This document shows, piece by piece, positions 39,073 to 52,043 of a stretch of DNA of 64,000 nucleotides. The notes under the pieces are model-generated. The model saw only the letters and a program-made list of their open reading frames with translations. It was not told the origin of the DNA and made no database searches. The stretch's first letter is position 1; every line of letters begins with the position of its first letter. A program made the position numbers and the translations under genes. This DNA comes from Hydractinia symbiolongicarpus (Eukaryota > Cnidaria > Hydrozoa > Anthoathecata > Hydractiniidae): positions 28,113,501-28,177,500 of the forward strand of contig NC_079878.1 of NCBI RefSeq assembly GCF_029227915.1, written 5' to 3'.

Positions 39073-40503
39073 ATTGCTTTTAACAGCGAAGCGATTGACT
39101 GTGGGGCTTAATTTAACTGGTTCTTGTCTTTGATCTTAGCAATGTGATAAATGAGACAATTGGACTCCAACAAATAACATTATACTTAACTTGACATGAT
39201 TGCCAGAACTCAGCGATTACACTTGGCCCTGTGTTAGAGCTTCATTTAAAAATTTAGATAAATAAGTCATTTTTTACTCTGGGTCCAATCCTAGCCGTTA
39301 GCGCGCGCTGAAGAAAGAGAGACAGTTTCAAAAACTACATTTCATTGATTTTCTAACGGTATCAGTCCGTTTTAATTACAACGGTTGCGGCACATATTCG
39401 TACCAACATGTATTTAGTGATATTGATCCGATATTACTAAGTTATATCGCTTTTAACAGTGAAACAATTGACTCTGGGACTTAATTAAAGTAACTTTGGA
39501 CTGTGATTTTATAAATGTGAAAAATGAGCCAATTGAACCCCAAGAGATTACATTCCTCTTAATTTGACATGATTGCCGGAACTCAGCGATTACACTGGGC
39601 GCTGTGGTAGCGCTTCATTTAAAAATTTAGAAAAATAAGTCATTTTTTACTGTGGGACCAATCCTAGCCGTTATCGCGCGCTGAAAAAATAGAGACAGTT
39701 TTAAAAACTACATTTCAATGACTTTCAAACGGTATCAGTCCGTTTGAGTTACGACGGTTGGGTGACATACTCGTACCAACATGTATTACGCGATATTTTT
39801 CTGATATTACTAGGTTGCATCGCTTTTAACAGTTAAGCGATTGACTGTGGGACTTACTTGAACTGACTCTGGACTGTGACCTTATAAATGTGATTAATGA
39901 GCCTATTGGAATCCAAGGTATAACATTCTTCTTAATTTGACATGATTGCTGAAATTCAGCGATTACACTAGGTTCTGTGGTAGCGCTTTATGTATAAATT
40001 TAGATAAATAAGTCTTTTTTTAGTGTGGGACCAATGCTAGCCCTTAACACGCGCCGAAAAAATAGACACATTCTTAAAAACTACATTTCATTGACTTTTT
40101 GGCGGTATCAATCCATTTGAGTTACAATGGTAGCGTCAAATATTCGTACCAACATGTATTTAGTGATATTGTTGCGATATTACTAAGTTATATCGCTTTT
40201 AACAGTGAAACGAGTAACTCTGGAACTTAATTAAAGTAACTTTGGACTGTGAATTTATGAATGTGATAATTGAGCCAATTGGACCCCAAGAAATAACATT
40301 CTTCTTAATTTGACATGATTGCCGGAACTCAGCGATTACACTTGGCGCTGTGGTAGCGCTTGATTTAAAAATTTAGATACATAAGTCAATTTTTACTGTG
40401 GGACAATTCTTAGCTGTTATCGCGCGCTGAAGAAATAGAGACAGTTTTAAAACTTTTCGTACCAACATGTATTTAGCGATATTTTCTGATATTACTAGGT
40501 TGA
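39073..40503. repeat. Four-unit block M106-M109, third version of the 30.6/33.9 kb segment
   Basis: Unit starts: 39073, 39446, 39819 and 40192. They match 33920, 34293, 34666 and 35039 at a constant 5153 bp, and continue through the next two units (40504 and 40877). This version carries private changes, for example GTGCTAGAGC to GTGTTAGAGC near 39232 and GTATTACGCG near 39783. It ends in the same shortened unit as M95. Confidence 0.92.
40192..40503. repeat. Shortened monomer M109 (~312 bp), copy of M95 deletion
   Basis: The junction GTTTTAAAAC/TTTTCGTACC lies at 40444-40463, the same as in M95. The deletion removed the last third of the unit, including the CCGTT/AACGG dyad. The following H unit starts at 40504 with a private change, TTGAATCAC. 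Confidence 0.9.
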
Positions 40504-43482
40504 ATCACTTTTAACAGTGAAACGATTGACTGTGGGACCTAATTGAACTAACTTTGGACTGTGACGTGATAAATGTTATAAACGAGACAATTGGACTCAA
40601 AGAAATAACACTCTTCTTAATTTGACATGATTGCCGCAACTCAGGCATTACACTGGCCGCTGTGGCAGCGCTTCATTTAAAAATTTAGATAAAAAAGTCA
40701 TTCTTTACTGGGAGTCCAATCCTGGCCGTTAGCACGCGCTGAATAAATAGGAACAGTTTCAAAAACTACATTTCATTGACTTTCTAGCGGTATAAATCCG
40801 TTTGAGTTACAACGGTTGCGTCACATATTCGTACCAACATGTATTTAGCGATATTATTCGGATATTACTAAGTTATATCGCTTTTAACAGTGAAACGTTT
40901 GGCTGTGGGACATAATTGAACTGATTTTAGATTTTGACCTTATAAATGTGATAAATGAGCCAGTTGGACTACAAGAAATAACATTCTTCTTAATTTGACA
41001 TGATTGCTGGATCTCAGCGATTACACTGGGCGCTGTGGTAGCGCTGTATTGAAAAATTAAGATAAAAAAGTCATTTCTTACTGTGGGACCAATCCTGGCC
41101 GTTAGCACGCGCTGAGTAAATAGGAACAGTTTCAAAAACTACATTTCAATGACTTTCTAGCGGTATAAATCCGTTTGAGCTATAACGGTTGTGTCACGTA
41201 TTCGTACCAACATGTATTAAGCGATATTATTTGGATATTACTAGGTTGCATCGCTTTTAATAGTGAAACGTTTGCCTGTGGGACATAGTTGAACTGATTT
41301 TGGACTTTGATCTATAAATGTGATAAATGAGCCAGTTGGACTCCATGGAATAACATTGTTCTCAATTTGAAATGATTGCTGGAATTCAGCGACTACCCTA
41401 GGCTCTGTGGTAGCGTTTCATTTAAAAATTTAGATAAGTAAGTCTTTCTTAACTTTGGGACCAATCCTGGCAGTTAGCACGCGCTGAATAAATAGGAACA
41501 GTTTCAAAAACTACATTTCATTGACTTTTTAGCGGTATAAATCCGTTTGAGTTACAACGGTTGCGTCACATATTCGTACCAACATGTATTTAGCGATATT
41601 ATTCGGATATTACTAAGTTGCATCGCTTTTATAGTGAAACGTTTGGCTGTGGGACATAATTGAACTGATTTTAAATTTTGACCTTATAAATGTGATAAAT
41701 GAGCCAGTTGGACTACAAGAAATAACATTCTTCTTAATTTGACATGATTGCTGGAACTCAGCGATTACACTGGGCGCTGTGGTAGCACTGTATTGAAAAA
41801 TTAAGATAAAATAGTCATTTCTTACTGTGGGACCAATCCTGGCCGTTAGCACGCGCTGAGTAAATAGGAACAGTTTCAAAAACTACATTTCATTGACTTT
41901 CTAGCGGTATAAATCCGTTTGAGCTATAACGGTTGCGTCACGTATTCGTACCAACATGTATTAAGCGATAATATTTGGACATTACTAGGTTGCATCGCTT
42001 TTAATAGTGAAACGTTTGCCTGTGGGACATTGTTGAACTGATTTTGGACTTTGATCTATAAATGTGATAAATGAGCCAGTTGCACTCCATGGAATAACAT
42101 TCTTCTTAACTCTACATGATTGCCGGAACTCAGCGATTACACTGGGCGCTATGGTAGCGTTTCATTTAAAAATTTAGATAAATAAGTTACTTTTTACTGT
42201 GACACCAATCCTGGCAGTTAGCACGCGCTGAAGAAATAGAGACATTATCAAAAATTACATTTCATTGACTTCTTGGCGGTATCAATCCGTTTGAGTTACA
42301 ACATTTGCGTCACATATTCGTACCAACATGTATTTAATGATATTGTTACGATATTACTAAGTTATATTGCTTTTAACAGTGAAGCAATTGACTGTGGGAC
42401 TCAATTGGACTGATTTTGGACTGTGACCTTATAAATGTTATAAATGAGCCAATTGGACTCCAAGGTATAACATTCTTCTTAATTTGACATGATTGCCGGA
42501 ACTCAGCGATTACACTTGACGTTGTGGTAACGCTTCACTTAAAAATTTAGATAAATAAGTCAATTTTTAATGTGGGACCAATCGTAGCCGTTAGAACGCG
42601 CTGTAGAAGTAGAGACAGTTTCAAAAACTACATATCAATGACTTTCTAACAGTATCAGTCTGTTTGAGTGACAACGGTTCCGTCAAATACTGGTACCAAC
42701 ATTTATTTAGCGATATTTTTCTGACATTACTAGGTTGCATTGCTTTTAACAGCGAAGCGATTGACTGTGGGACTTAATTTAACTAGTTCTTGTCTTTGAC
42801 TTAGCAATGTGATAAAAGAGACAATTGGACTCCAAGAAATAATATTCTTCTTAACTCTACATGATTGCCGGAACTCAGCGATTACACTGGGCGCTATGGT
42901 AGCGTTTCATTTAAAAATTTAGATAAATAAGTTACTTTTTACTGTGGGACCAATCCTGGCAGTTAGCGCGCGCTGAAGAAATAGAGACAGTTTCAAAAAC
43001 TACATATCAATGACTTTCTAACAGCATCAGTATGTTTGAGTGACAACGGTTCCGTCACATACTCGTACCAACATTTATTTAGCGATATTTTTCTGACAAT
43101 ACTAGGTTGCATTGCTTTTAACAGCGAAGCGATTGACTGTGTGACTTAATTTAACTGGTTCTAGTCTTTGATCTTAGCAATGTGATAAATGAGACAATTG
43201 GACTCCAAGAATTACTATTCTTCTTAATTTGACATGATTGCCGGAACTGAGCGATTACCAGGGGCGCTGTGGTAGCGTTTCATTTAAAAATTTAGATAAA
43301 TAAGTCAATTTTTCTGTGGGACCAATCCTATCCGTTAGCGCGCGCTGAAGAAATAGAGACAGTTTCAAAAACTCCATTTCATTGACTTTCTAACGGTATC
43401 AATCGGTTTCAATTACAACGGTTGCGTCACATATTCGTACCAACATGTATTTAATGATTTTTTTCCAATATTACTACGTTTT
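40504..43482. repeat. 8-unit higher-order repeat H-A-B-C-D-E-F-G (2979 bp)
   Basis: Unit starts: 40504 (H), 40877 (A), 41250 (B), 41622 (C), 41994 (D), 42366 (E), 42739 (F) and 43111 (G). The first seven recur exactly 2979 bp downstream. The C unit lacks one A (GCTTTTATAGTG), which alters the reading of the minus-strand frame and extends it to 88 codons (41613-41879). This is the fullest form of the HOR that dominates 40-54 kb. Confidence 0.93.
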
Positions 43483-46088
43483 ATCGCTTTTAACAGTGAA
43501 ACGATTGACTGTGGGACCTAATTGAACTAACTTTGGACTGTGACCTGATAAATGTGATAAACGAGACAATTGGACTCAAAGAAATAACACTCTTCTTAAT
43601 TTGACATGATTGCCGCAACTCAGCCATTACACTGGCCGCTGTGGCAGCGCTTCATTTAAAAATTTGGATAAAAAAGTCATTCTTTACTGGGAGTCCAATC
43701 CTGGCCGTTAGCACGCGCTGAATAAATAGGAACAGTTTCAAAAACTACATTTCATTGACTTTCTAGCGGTATAAATCCGTTTGAGTTACAACGGTCGTGT
43801 CACATATTCGTACCAACATGTATTTAGCGATATTATTCGGATATTACTAAGTTATATCGCTTTTAACAGTGAAACGTTTGGCTGTGGGACATAATTGAAC
43901 TGATTTTAGATTTTGACCTTATAAATGTGATAAATGAGCCAGTTGGACTACAAGCAATAACATTCTTCTTAATTTGACATGATTGCTGGATCTCAGCGAT
44001 TACACTGGGCGCTGTGGTAGCGCTGTATTGAAAAATTAAGATAAAAATGTCATTTCTTACTGTGGGACCAATCCTGGCCGTTAGCACGCGCTGAGTAAAT
44101 AGGAACAGTTTCAAAAACTACATTTCATTGACTTTCTAGCGGTATAAATCCGTTTGAGCTATAACGGTTGTGTCACGTATTCGTACCAACATGTATTAAG
44201 CGATATTATTTGGATATTACTAGGTTGCATCGCTTTTAATAGTGAAACGTTTGCCTGTGGGACATAGTTGAACTGATTTTGGACTTTGATCTATAAATGT
44301 GATAAATGAGCCAGTTGGACTCCATGGAATAACATTGTTCTCAATTTGAAATGATTGCTGGAATTCAGCGACTACCCTAGGCTCTGTGGTAGCGTTTCAT
44401 TTAAAAATTTAGATAAGTAAGTCTTTCTTAACTTTGGGACCAATCCTGGCAGTTAGCACGCGCTGAATAAATAGGAACAGTTTCAAAAACTACATTTCAT
44501 TGACTTTTTAGCGGTAGAAATCCGTTTGAGTTACAACGGTTGCGTCACATATTCGTACCAACATGTATTTAGCGATATTATTCGGATATTACTAAGTTGC
44601 ATCGCTTTTATAGTGAAACGTTTGGCTGTGGGACATAATTGAACTGATTTTAAATTTTGACCTTATAAATGTGATAAATGAGCAAGTTGGACTACAAGAA
44701 ATAACATTCTTCTTAATTTGACATGATTGCTGGAACTCAGCGATTACACTGGGCGCTGTGGTAGCACTGTATTGAAAAATTAAGATAAAATAGTCATTTC
44801 TTACTGTGGGACCAATCCTGGCCGTTAGCACGCGCTGAGTAAATAGGAACAGTTTCAAAAACTACATTTCATTGACTTTCTAGCGGTATAAATCCGTTTG
44901 AGCTATAACGGTTGCGTCACGTATTCGTACCAACATGTATTAAGCGATAATATTTGGATATTACTAGGTTGCATCGCTTTTAATAGTGAAACGTTTGCCT
45001 GTGGGACATTGTTGAACTGATTTTGGACTTTGATCTATAAATGTGATAAATGAGCCAGTTGCACTCCATGGAATAACATTCTTCTTAACTCTACATGATT
45101 GCCGGAACTCAGCGATTACACTGGGCGCTATGGTAGCGATTCATTTAAAAATTTAGATAAATAAGTTACTTTTTACTGTGACACCAATCCTGGCAGTTAG
45201 CACGCGCTGAAGAAATAGAGACATTATCAAAAATTACATTTCATTGACTTCTTGGCGGTATCAATCCGTTTGAGTTACAACGTTTGCGTCACATATTCGT
45301 ACCAACATGTATTTAATGATATTGTTACGATATTACTAAGTTATATTGCTTTTAACAGTGAAGCAATTGACTGTGGGACTCAATTGGACTGATTTTGGAC
45401 TGTGACCTTATTAATGTTATAAATGAGCCAATTGGACTCCAAGGTATAACATTCTTCTTAATTTGACATGATTGCCGGAACTCAGCGATTACACTTGACG
45501 TTGTGGTAACGCTTCACTTAAAAATTTAGATAAATAAGTCAATTTTTAATGTGGGACCAATCGTAGCCGTTAGAACGCGCTGTAGAAGTAGAGACAGTTT
45601 CAAAAACTACATATCAATGACTTTCTAACAGTATCAGTCTGTTTGAGTGACAACGGTTCCGTCAAATACTGGTACCAACATTTATTTAGCGATATTTTTC
45701 TGACATTACTAGGTTGCATTGCTTTTAACAGCGAAGCGATTGACTGTGGGACTTAATTTAACTAGTTCTTGTCTTTGACTTAGCAATGTGATAAAAGAGA
45801 CAATTGGACTCCAAGAAATAATATTCTTCTTAACTCTACATGATTGCCGGAACTGAGCGATTACCAGGGGCGCTGTGGTAGCGTTTCATTTAAAAATTTA
45901 GATAAATAAGTCAATTTTTCTGTGGGACCAATCCTATCCGTTAGCGCGCGCTGAAGAAATAGAGACAGTTTCAAAAACTCCATTTCATTGACTTTCTAAC
46001 GGTATCAATCGGTTTCAATTACAACGGTTGCGTCACATATTCGTACCAACATGTATTTAATGATTTTTTTCCGATATTACTACGTTTT
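43483..46088. repeat. 7-unit version H-A-B-C-D-E-(F/G hybrid) (2606 bp)
   Basis: Unit starts: 43483, 43856, 44229, 44601, 44973, 45345 and 45718. The last unit (M124) begins as F (TTTAACTAGTTCTTG) and switches near 45840-45855 to G (GAGCGATTACCAGGGG). Exactly one unit length has been lost relative to the 8-unit form. That is the result expected from an in-register unequal exchange between neighbouring F and G units. Confidence 0.92.
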
Positions 46089-47578
46089 ATCGCTTTTAAC
46101 AGTGAAACGATTGACTGTGGGACCTAATTGAACTAACTTTGGACTGTGACCTGATAAATGTGATAAACGAGACAATTGGACTCAAAGAAATAACACTCTT
46201 CTTAATTTGACATGATTGCCGCAACTCAGCCATCACACTGGCCGCTGTGGCAGCGCTGCATTTAAAAATTTGGATAAAAAAGTCATTCTTTACTGGGAGT
46301 CCAATCCTGGCCGTTAGCACGCGCTGAATAAATAGGAACAGTTTCAAAAACTACATTTCATTGACTTTCTAGCGGTATAAATCCGTTTGAGTTACAACGG
46401 TTGCGTCACATATTCGTACCAACATGTATTTAGCGATATTATTCGGATATTACTAAGTTATATCGCTTTTAACAGTGACACGTTTGGCTGTGGGACATAA
46501 TTGAACTGATTTTAGATTTTGACCTTATAAATGTGATAAATGAGCCAGTTGGACTACAAGAAATAACATTCTTCTTAATTTGACATGATTGCTGGATCTC
46601 AGCGATTACACTGGGCGCTGTGGTAGCGCTGTATTGAAAAATTAAGATAAAAAAGTCATTTCTTACTGTGGGACCAATCCTGGCCGTTAGCACGCGCTGA
46701 GTAAATAGGAACAGTTTCAAAAACTACATTTCATTGACTTTCTAGCGGTATAAATCCGTTTGAGCTATAACGGTTGTGTCACGTATTCGTACCAACATGT
46801 ATTAAGCGATATTATTTGGATATTACTAGGTTGCTTCGCTTTTAATAGTGAAACGTTTGCCTGTGGGACATAGTTGAACTGATTTTTGACTTTGATCTAT
46901 AAATGTGATAAATGAGCCAGTTGGACTCCATGGAATAACATTGTTCTTAATTTGAAATGATTGCTGGAATTCAGCGACTACCCTAGGCTCTGTGGTAGCG
47001 TTTCATTTAAAAATTTAGATAAGTAAGTCTTTCTTAACTTTGGGACCAATCCTGGCAGTTAGCACGCGCTGAATAAATAGGAACAGTTTCACAAACTACA
47101 TTTCATTGACTTTTTAGCGGTATAAATCCGTTTGAGTTACAACGGTTGCGTCACATATTCGTACCAACATGTATTTAGCGATATTATTCGGATATTACTA
47201 AGTTGCATCGCTTTTATAGTGAAACGTTTGGCTGTGGGACATAATCGAACTGATTTTAGATTTTGACCTTATAAATGTGATAAATGAGCCAGTTGGACTA
47301 CAAGAAATAACATTCTTCTTAATTTGACATGATTGCTGGAACTCAGCGATTACACTGGGCGCTGTGGTAGCGCTGTATTGAAAAATTAAGATAAAATAGT
47401 CATTTCTTACTGTGGGACCAATCCTGGCCGTTAGCACGCGCTGAGTAAATAGGAACAGTTTCAAAAACTACATTTCATTGACTTTCTAGCGGTATAAATC
47501 CGTTTGAGCTATAACGGTTGCGTCACGTATTCGTACCAACATGTGTTAAGCGATAATATTTGGATATTACTACGTTTT
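46089..47578. repeat. 4-unit higher-order repeat H-A-B-C, copy 1 (1490 bp)
   Basis: Unit starts: 46089 (H), 46462 (A), 46835 (B, with the variant TTGCTTCGC) and 47207 (C). The C unit ends with the D-side tail GATAATATTTGG and then joins CGTTTTATCGC of the next H (about 47560-47578), so D, E, F and G have been skipped. Minus-strand frames at 46096-46347 and 47586-47837 give identical 83-residue translations, which reflects the recent duplication rather than coding constraint. Confidence 0.93.
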
Positions 47579-49068
47579 ATCGCTTTTAACAGTGAAACGA
47601 TTGACTGTGGGACCTAATTGAACTAACTTTGGACTGTGACCTGATAAATGTGATAAACGAGACAATTGGACTCAAAGAAATAACACTCTTCTTAATTTGA
47701 CATGATTGCCGCAACTCAGCCATCACACTGGCCGCTGTGGCAGCGCTGCATTTAAAAATTTGGATAAAAAAGTCATTCTTTACTGGGAGTCCAATCCTGG
47801 CCGTTAGCACGCGCTGAATAAATAGGAACAGTTTCAAAAACTACATTTCATTGACTTTCTAGCGGTATAAATCCGTTTGAGTTACAACGGTTGCGTCACA
47901 TATTCGTACCAACATGTATTTAGCGATATTATTCGGATATTACTAAGTTATATCGCTTTTAACAGTGAAACGTTTGGCTGTGGGACATAATTGAACTGAT
48001 TGTAGATTTTGACCTTATAAATGTGATAAATGAGCCAGTTGGACTACAAGAAATAACATTCTTCTTAATTTGACATGATTGCTGGATCTCAGCGATTACA
48101 CTGGGCGCTGTGGTAGCGCTGTATTGAAAAATTAAGATAAAAAAGTCATTTCTTACTGTGGGACCAATCCTGGCCGTTAGCACGCGCTGAGTAAATAGGA
48201 ACAGTTTCAAAAACTACATTTCATTGACTTTCTAGCGGTATAAATCCGTTTGAGCTATAACGGTTGTGTCACGTATTCGTACCAACATGTATTAAGCGAT
48301 ATTATTTGGATATTACTAGGTTGCTTCGCTTTTAATAGTGAAACGTTTGCCTGTGGGACATAGTTGAACTGATTTTTGACTTTGATCTATAAATGTGATA
48401 AATGAGCCAGTTGGACTCCATGGAATAACATTGTTCTTAATTTGAAATGATTGCTGGAATTCAGCGACTACCCTAGGCTCTGTGGTAGCGTTTCATTTAA
48501 AAATTTAGATAAGTAAGTCTTTCTTAACTTTGGGACCAATCCTGGCAGTTAGCACGCGCTGAATAAATAGGAACAGTTTCACAAACTACATTTCATTGAC
48601 TTTTTAGCGGTATAAATCCGTTTGAGTTACAACGGTTGCGTCACATATTCGTACCAACATGTATTTAGCGATATTATTCGGATATTACTAAGTTGCATCG
48701 CTTTTATAGTGAAACGTTTGGCTGTGGGACATAATCGAACTGATTTTAGATTTTGACCTTATAAATGTGATAAATGAGCCAGTTGGACTACAAGAAATAA
48801 CATTCTTCCTAATTTCACATGATTGCTGGAACTCAGCGATTACACTGGGCGCTGTGGTAGCGCTGTATTGAAAAATTAAGATAAAATAGTCATTTCTTAC
48901 TGTGGGACCAATCCTGGCCGTTAGCACGCGCTGAGTAAATAGGAACAGTTTCAAAAACTACATTTCATTGACTTTCTAGCGGTATAAATCCGTTTGAGCT
49001 ATAACGGTTGCGTCACGTATTCGTACCAACATGTGTTAAGCGATAATATTTGGATATTACTAGGTTGC
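47579..49068. repeat. 4-unit higher-order repeat H-A-B-C, copy 2 (1490 bp)
   Basis: Unit starts: 47579, 47952, 48325 and 48697, each 1490 bp after copy 1. Visible differences are few: GTGACACG at 46477 versus GTGAAACG at 47967, GATTTTAG versus GATTGTAG near 48000, and CTTCTTAATTTGAC versus CTTCCTAATTTCAC near 48805. The shared TTGCTTCGC and ATGTGTTAAGCG variants mark copies 1 and 2 as sister copies. Confidence 0.93.
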
Positions 49069-52043
49069 ATCGCTTTTAATAGTGAAACGTTTGCCTGTGG
49101 GACATTGTTGAACTGATTTTGGACTTTGATCTATAAATGTGATAAATGAGCCAGTTGGACTCCATGGAATAACATTCTTCTTAACTCTACATGATTGCCG
49201 GAACTCAGCGATTACACTGGGCGCTATGGTAGCGTTTCATTTAAAAATTTAGATAAATAAGTTACTTTTTACTGTGACACCAATCCTGGCAGTTAGCACG
49301 CGCTGAAGAAATAGAGACATTATCAAAAATTACATTTCATTGACTTCTTGGCGGTATCAATCCGTTTGAGTTACAACGTTTGCGTCACATATTCGTACCA
49401 ACATGTATTTAATGATATTGTTACGATATTACTAAGTTATATTGCTTTTAACAGTGAAACGATTGACTGTGGGACTCAATTGGACTGATTTTGGACTGTG
49501 ACCTTATAAATGTTATAAATGAGCCAACTGGACTCCAAGGTATAGCATTCTTCTTAATTTGACATGATTGCCGGAACTCAGCGATTACACTTGACGTTGT
49601 GGTAACGCTTTAAAAATTTAGATAAATAAGTCAATTTTTAATGCGGGACCAATCGTAGCCGTTAGAACGCGCTGTAGAAGTAGAGACAGTTTCAAAAACT
49701 ACAAATCAATGACTTTCTAACAGTATCAGTCTGTTTGAGTGACAACGGTTCCGTCAAATACTCGTACCAACATTTATTTAGCGATATTTTTCTGACATTA
49801 CTAGGTTGCATTGCTTTTAACAGCGAAGCGATTGACTGTGGGACTTAATTGAACTGATTTTGGACTGTGACCTTATAAATGTGAAATGTGAGACAATTGG
49901 ACTCCAAGAAATAACATTTTTCTTAACTTGAAATGATTGCCGGAATTCAGCGATTACACTGGGCGCTATGGTAGCGTTTCATTAAAAAATTTAGATAAAT
50001 AAGTTACTTTTTACTGTGGGACCAATCCTGGCAGTTAGCGCGCGCTGAAGAAATAGAGACAGTTTCAAAAACTCCATTGCATTGACTTTCTAACGGTATC
50101 AATCCATTTCAATTACAACGGTTGCGTCACATATTCGTACCAACATGTATTTAGTGATTTATTTCCGACATTACTAAGTTGTATCGCTTTTAACAGTGAA
50201 ACGATTGACTGTGTGACTTATTTGAACTGATTCTGAAGCGTGATCTTATAAATGTGATAATTGAGCGAATTGGACTCCAAGGAAAAACATTCTTTCTAAT
50301 TTGACATGATTGCTGGAATTCAGCGATTACACTGGGCGCTGTGGGAGCGCTTCATTTTAAAACTTAGATAAATAAGTTACTTTTTGCTGTGGGACCAATC
50401 CTGGCCGTTAGCACGCGCTGAATATATAGAAACAGTTTCAAAAACTACATTTCACTAACTTTCTAACGGTGTCAGTTCGTTTGAGTTACGGTTGGCTGAC
50501 ATATTCGTACCAACAAGTGCTTAGCAATATTTTTCTGACTTTACTAGGTTGCATCGCTTTTAACAGTGAAACGATTTACTGTGGGACTTAATTGAACCAA
50601 CTTTGGACTGTGACCTGATAAATGTGATAAATGAGCCAATTGGACTCCAAGGTATAACATTCTTCTTAATTTGACATGATTGCCGGACCTCAGCGATTAC
50701 ACTTGACGTTGTGGTAACGCTTCACTTAAAAATTTAGCTAAATAAGTCAATTTCTAATGTGGGACCAATCGTAGCCGTTAGAACGCGCTGTAGAAATAGA
50801 GACAGTTTCAAAAACTACATATCAATGACTTTCTAACAGCATCAGTATGTTTGAGTGACAACGGTTCCGTCACATACTCGTACCAACATTTATTTAGCGA
50901 TATTTTTCTGACAATACTAGGTTGCATTGCTTTTAACAGCGAAGCGATTGACTGTGTGACTTAATTTAACTGGTTCTAGTCTTTGATCTTAGCAATGTGA
51001 TAAAAGAGACAATTGGACTCCAAGAAATAATATTCTTCTTAACTCTACATGATTGCCGGAACTCAGCGATTACACTGGGCGCTATGGTGGCGTTTCATTT
51101 AAAAATTTAGATAAATAAGTTACTTTTTACTGTGAGACCAATCCTGGCAGTTAGCGCGCGCTGAAGAAATAGAGACAGTTTCAAAAACTCCATTGCATTG
51201 ACTTTCTAACGGTATCAATCCATTTCAATTACAACGGTTGCGTCACATATTCGTACCAACATGTATTTAGTGATTTTTTTCCGACATTACTACGTTTTAT
51301 CGCTTTTAACAGTGAAACGATTGACTGTGGGACTCAATTGGACTGATTTTAAATTTTGACCTTATAAATGTGATAAATGAGCCAGTTGGACTACAAGAAA
51401 TAACATTCTTCTTAATTTGACATGATTGCTGGAACTCAGCGATTACACTGGGCGCTGTGGTAGCACTGTATTGAAAAATTAAGATAAAATAGTCATTTCT
51501 TACTGTGGGACCAATCCTGGCCGTTAGCACGCGCTGAGTAAATAGGAACAGTTTCAAAAACTACATTTCATTGACTTTCTAGCGGTATAAATCCGTTTGA
51601 GCTATAACGGTTGCGTCACGTATTCGTACCAATATGTATTAAGCGATAATATTTGGATATTACTAGGTTGCATCGCTTTTAATAGTGAAACGTTTGCCTG
51701 TGGGACATTGTTGAACTGATTTTGGACTTTGATCTATAAATGTGATAAATGAGCCAGTTGCACTCCATGGAATAACATTCTTCTTAACTCTACATGATTG
51801 CCGGAACTCAGCGATTACACTGGGCGCTATGGTAGCGTTTCATTTAAAAATTTAGATAAATAAGTTACTTTTTACTGTGACACCAATCCTGGCAGTTAGC
51901 ACGCGCTGAAGAAATAGAGACAGTTTCAAAAACTCCATTTCATTGACTTTCTAACGGTATCAATCGGTTTCAATTACAACGGTTGCGTCACATATTCGTA
52001 CCAACATGTATTTAATGATTTTTTTCCGATATTACTAAGTTTT
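49069..52043. repeat. 8-unit mosaic D-E-F'-I-J-G-(hybrid)-D
   Basis: Unit starts: 49069 (D), 49441 (E), 49810 (F-like start with a different middle), 50183 (I), 50553 (J), 50926 (G start, F-like middle), 51299 (hybrid) and 51672 (D). I-J-G match 55766, 56136 and 56509 at a constant 5583 bp. M139 (51299) joins an H-like start (CGTTTTATCGC), an E segment (GACTCAATTGGACTG) and a C body (ATTTTAAATTTTGACC) within about 60 bp. A 4 bp loss near 49610 (GTAACGCTTTAAAAATT) contributes to a 369 bp unit. Confidence 0.85.
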
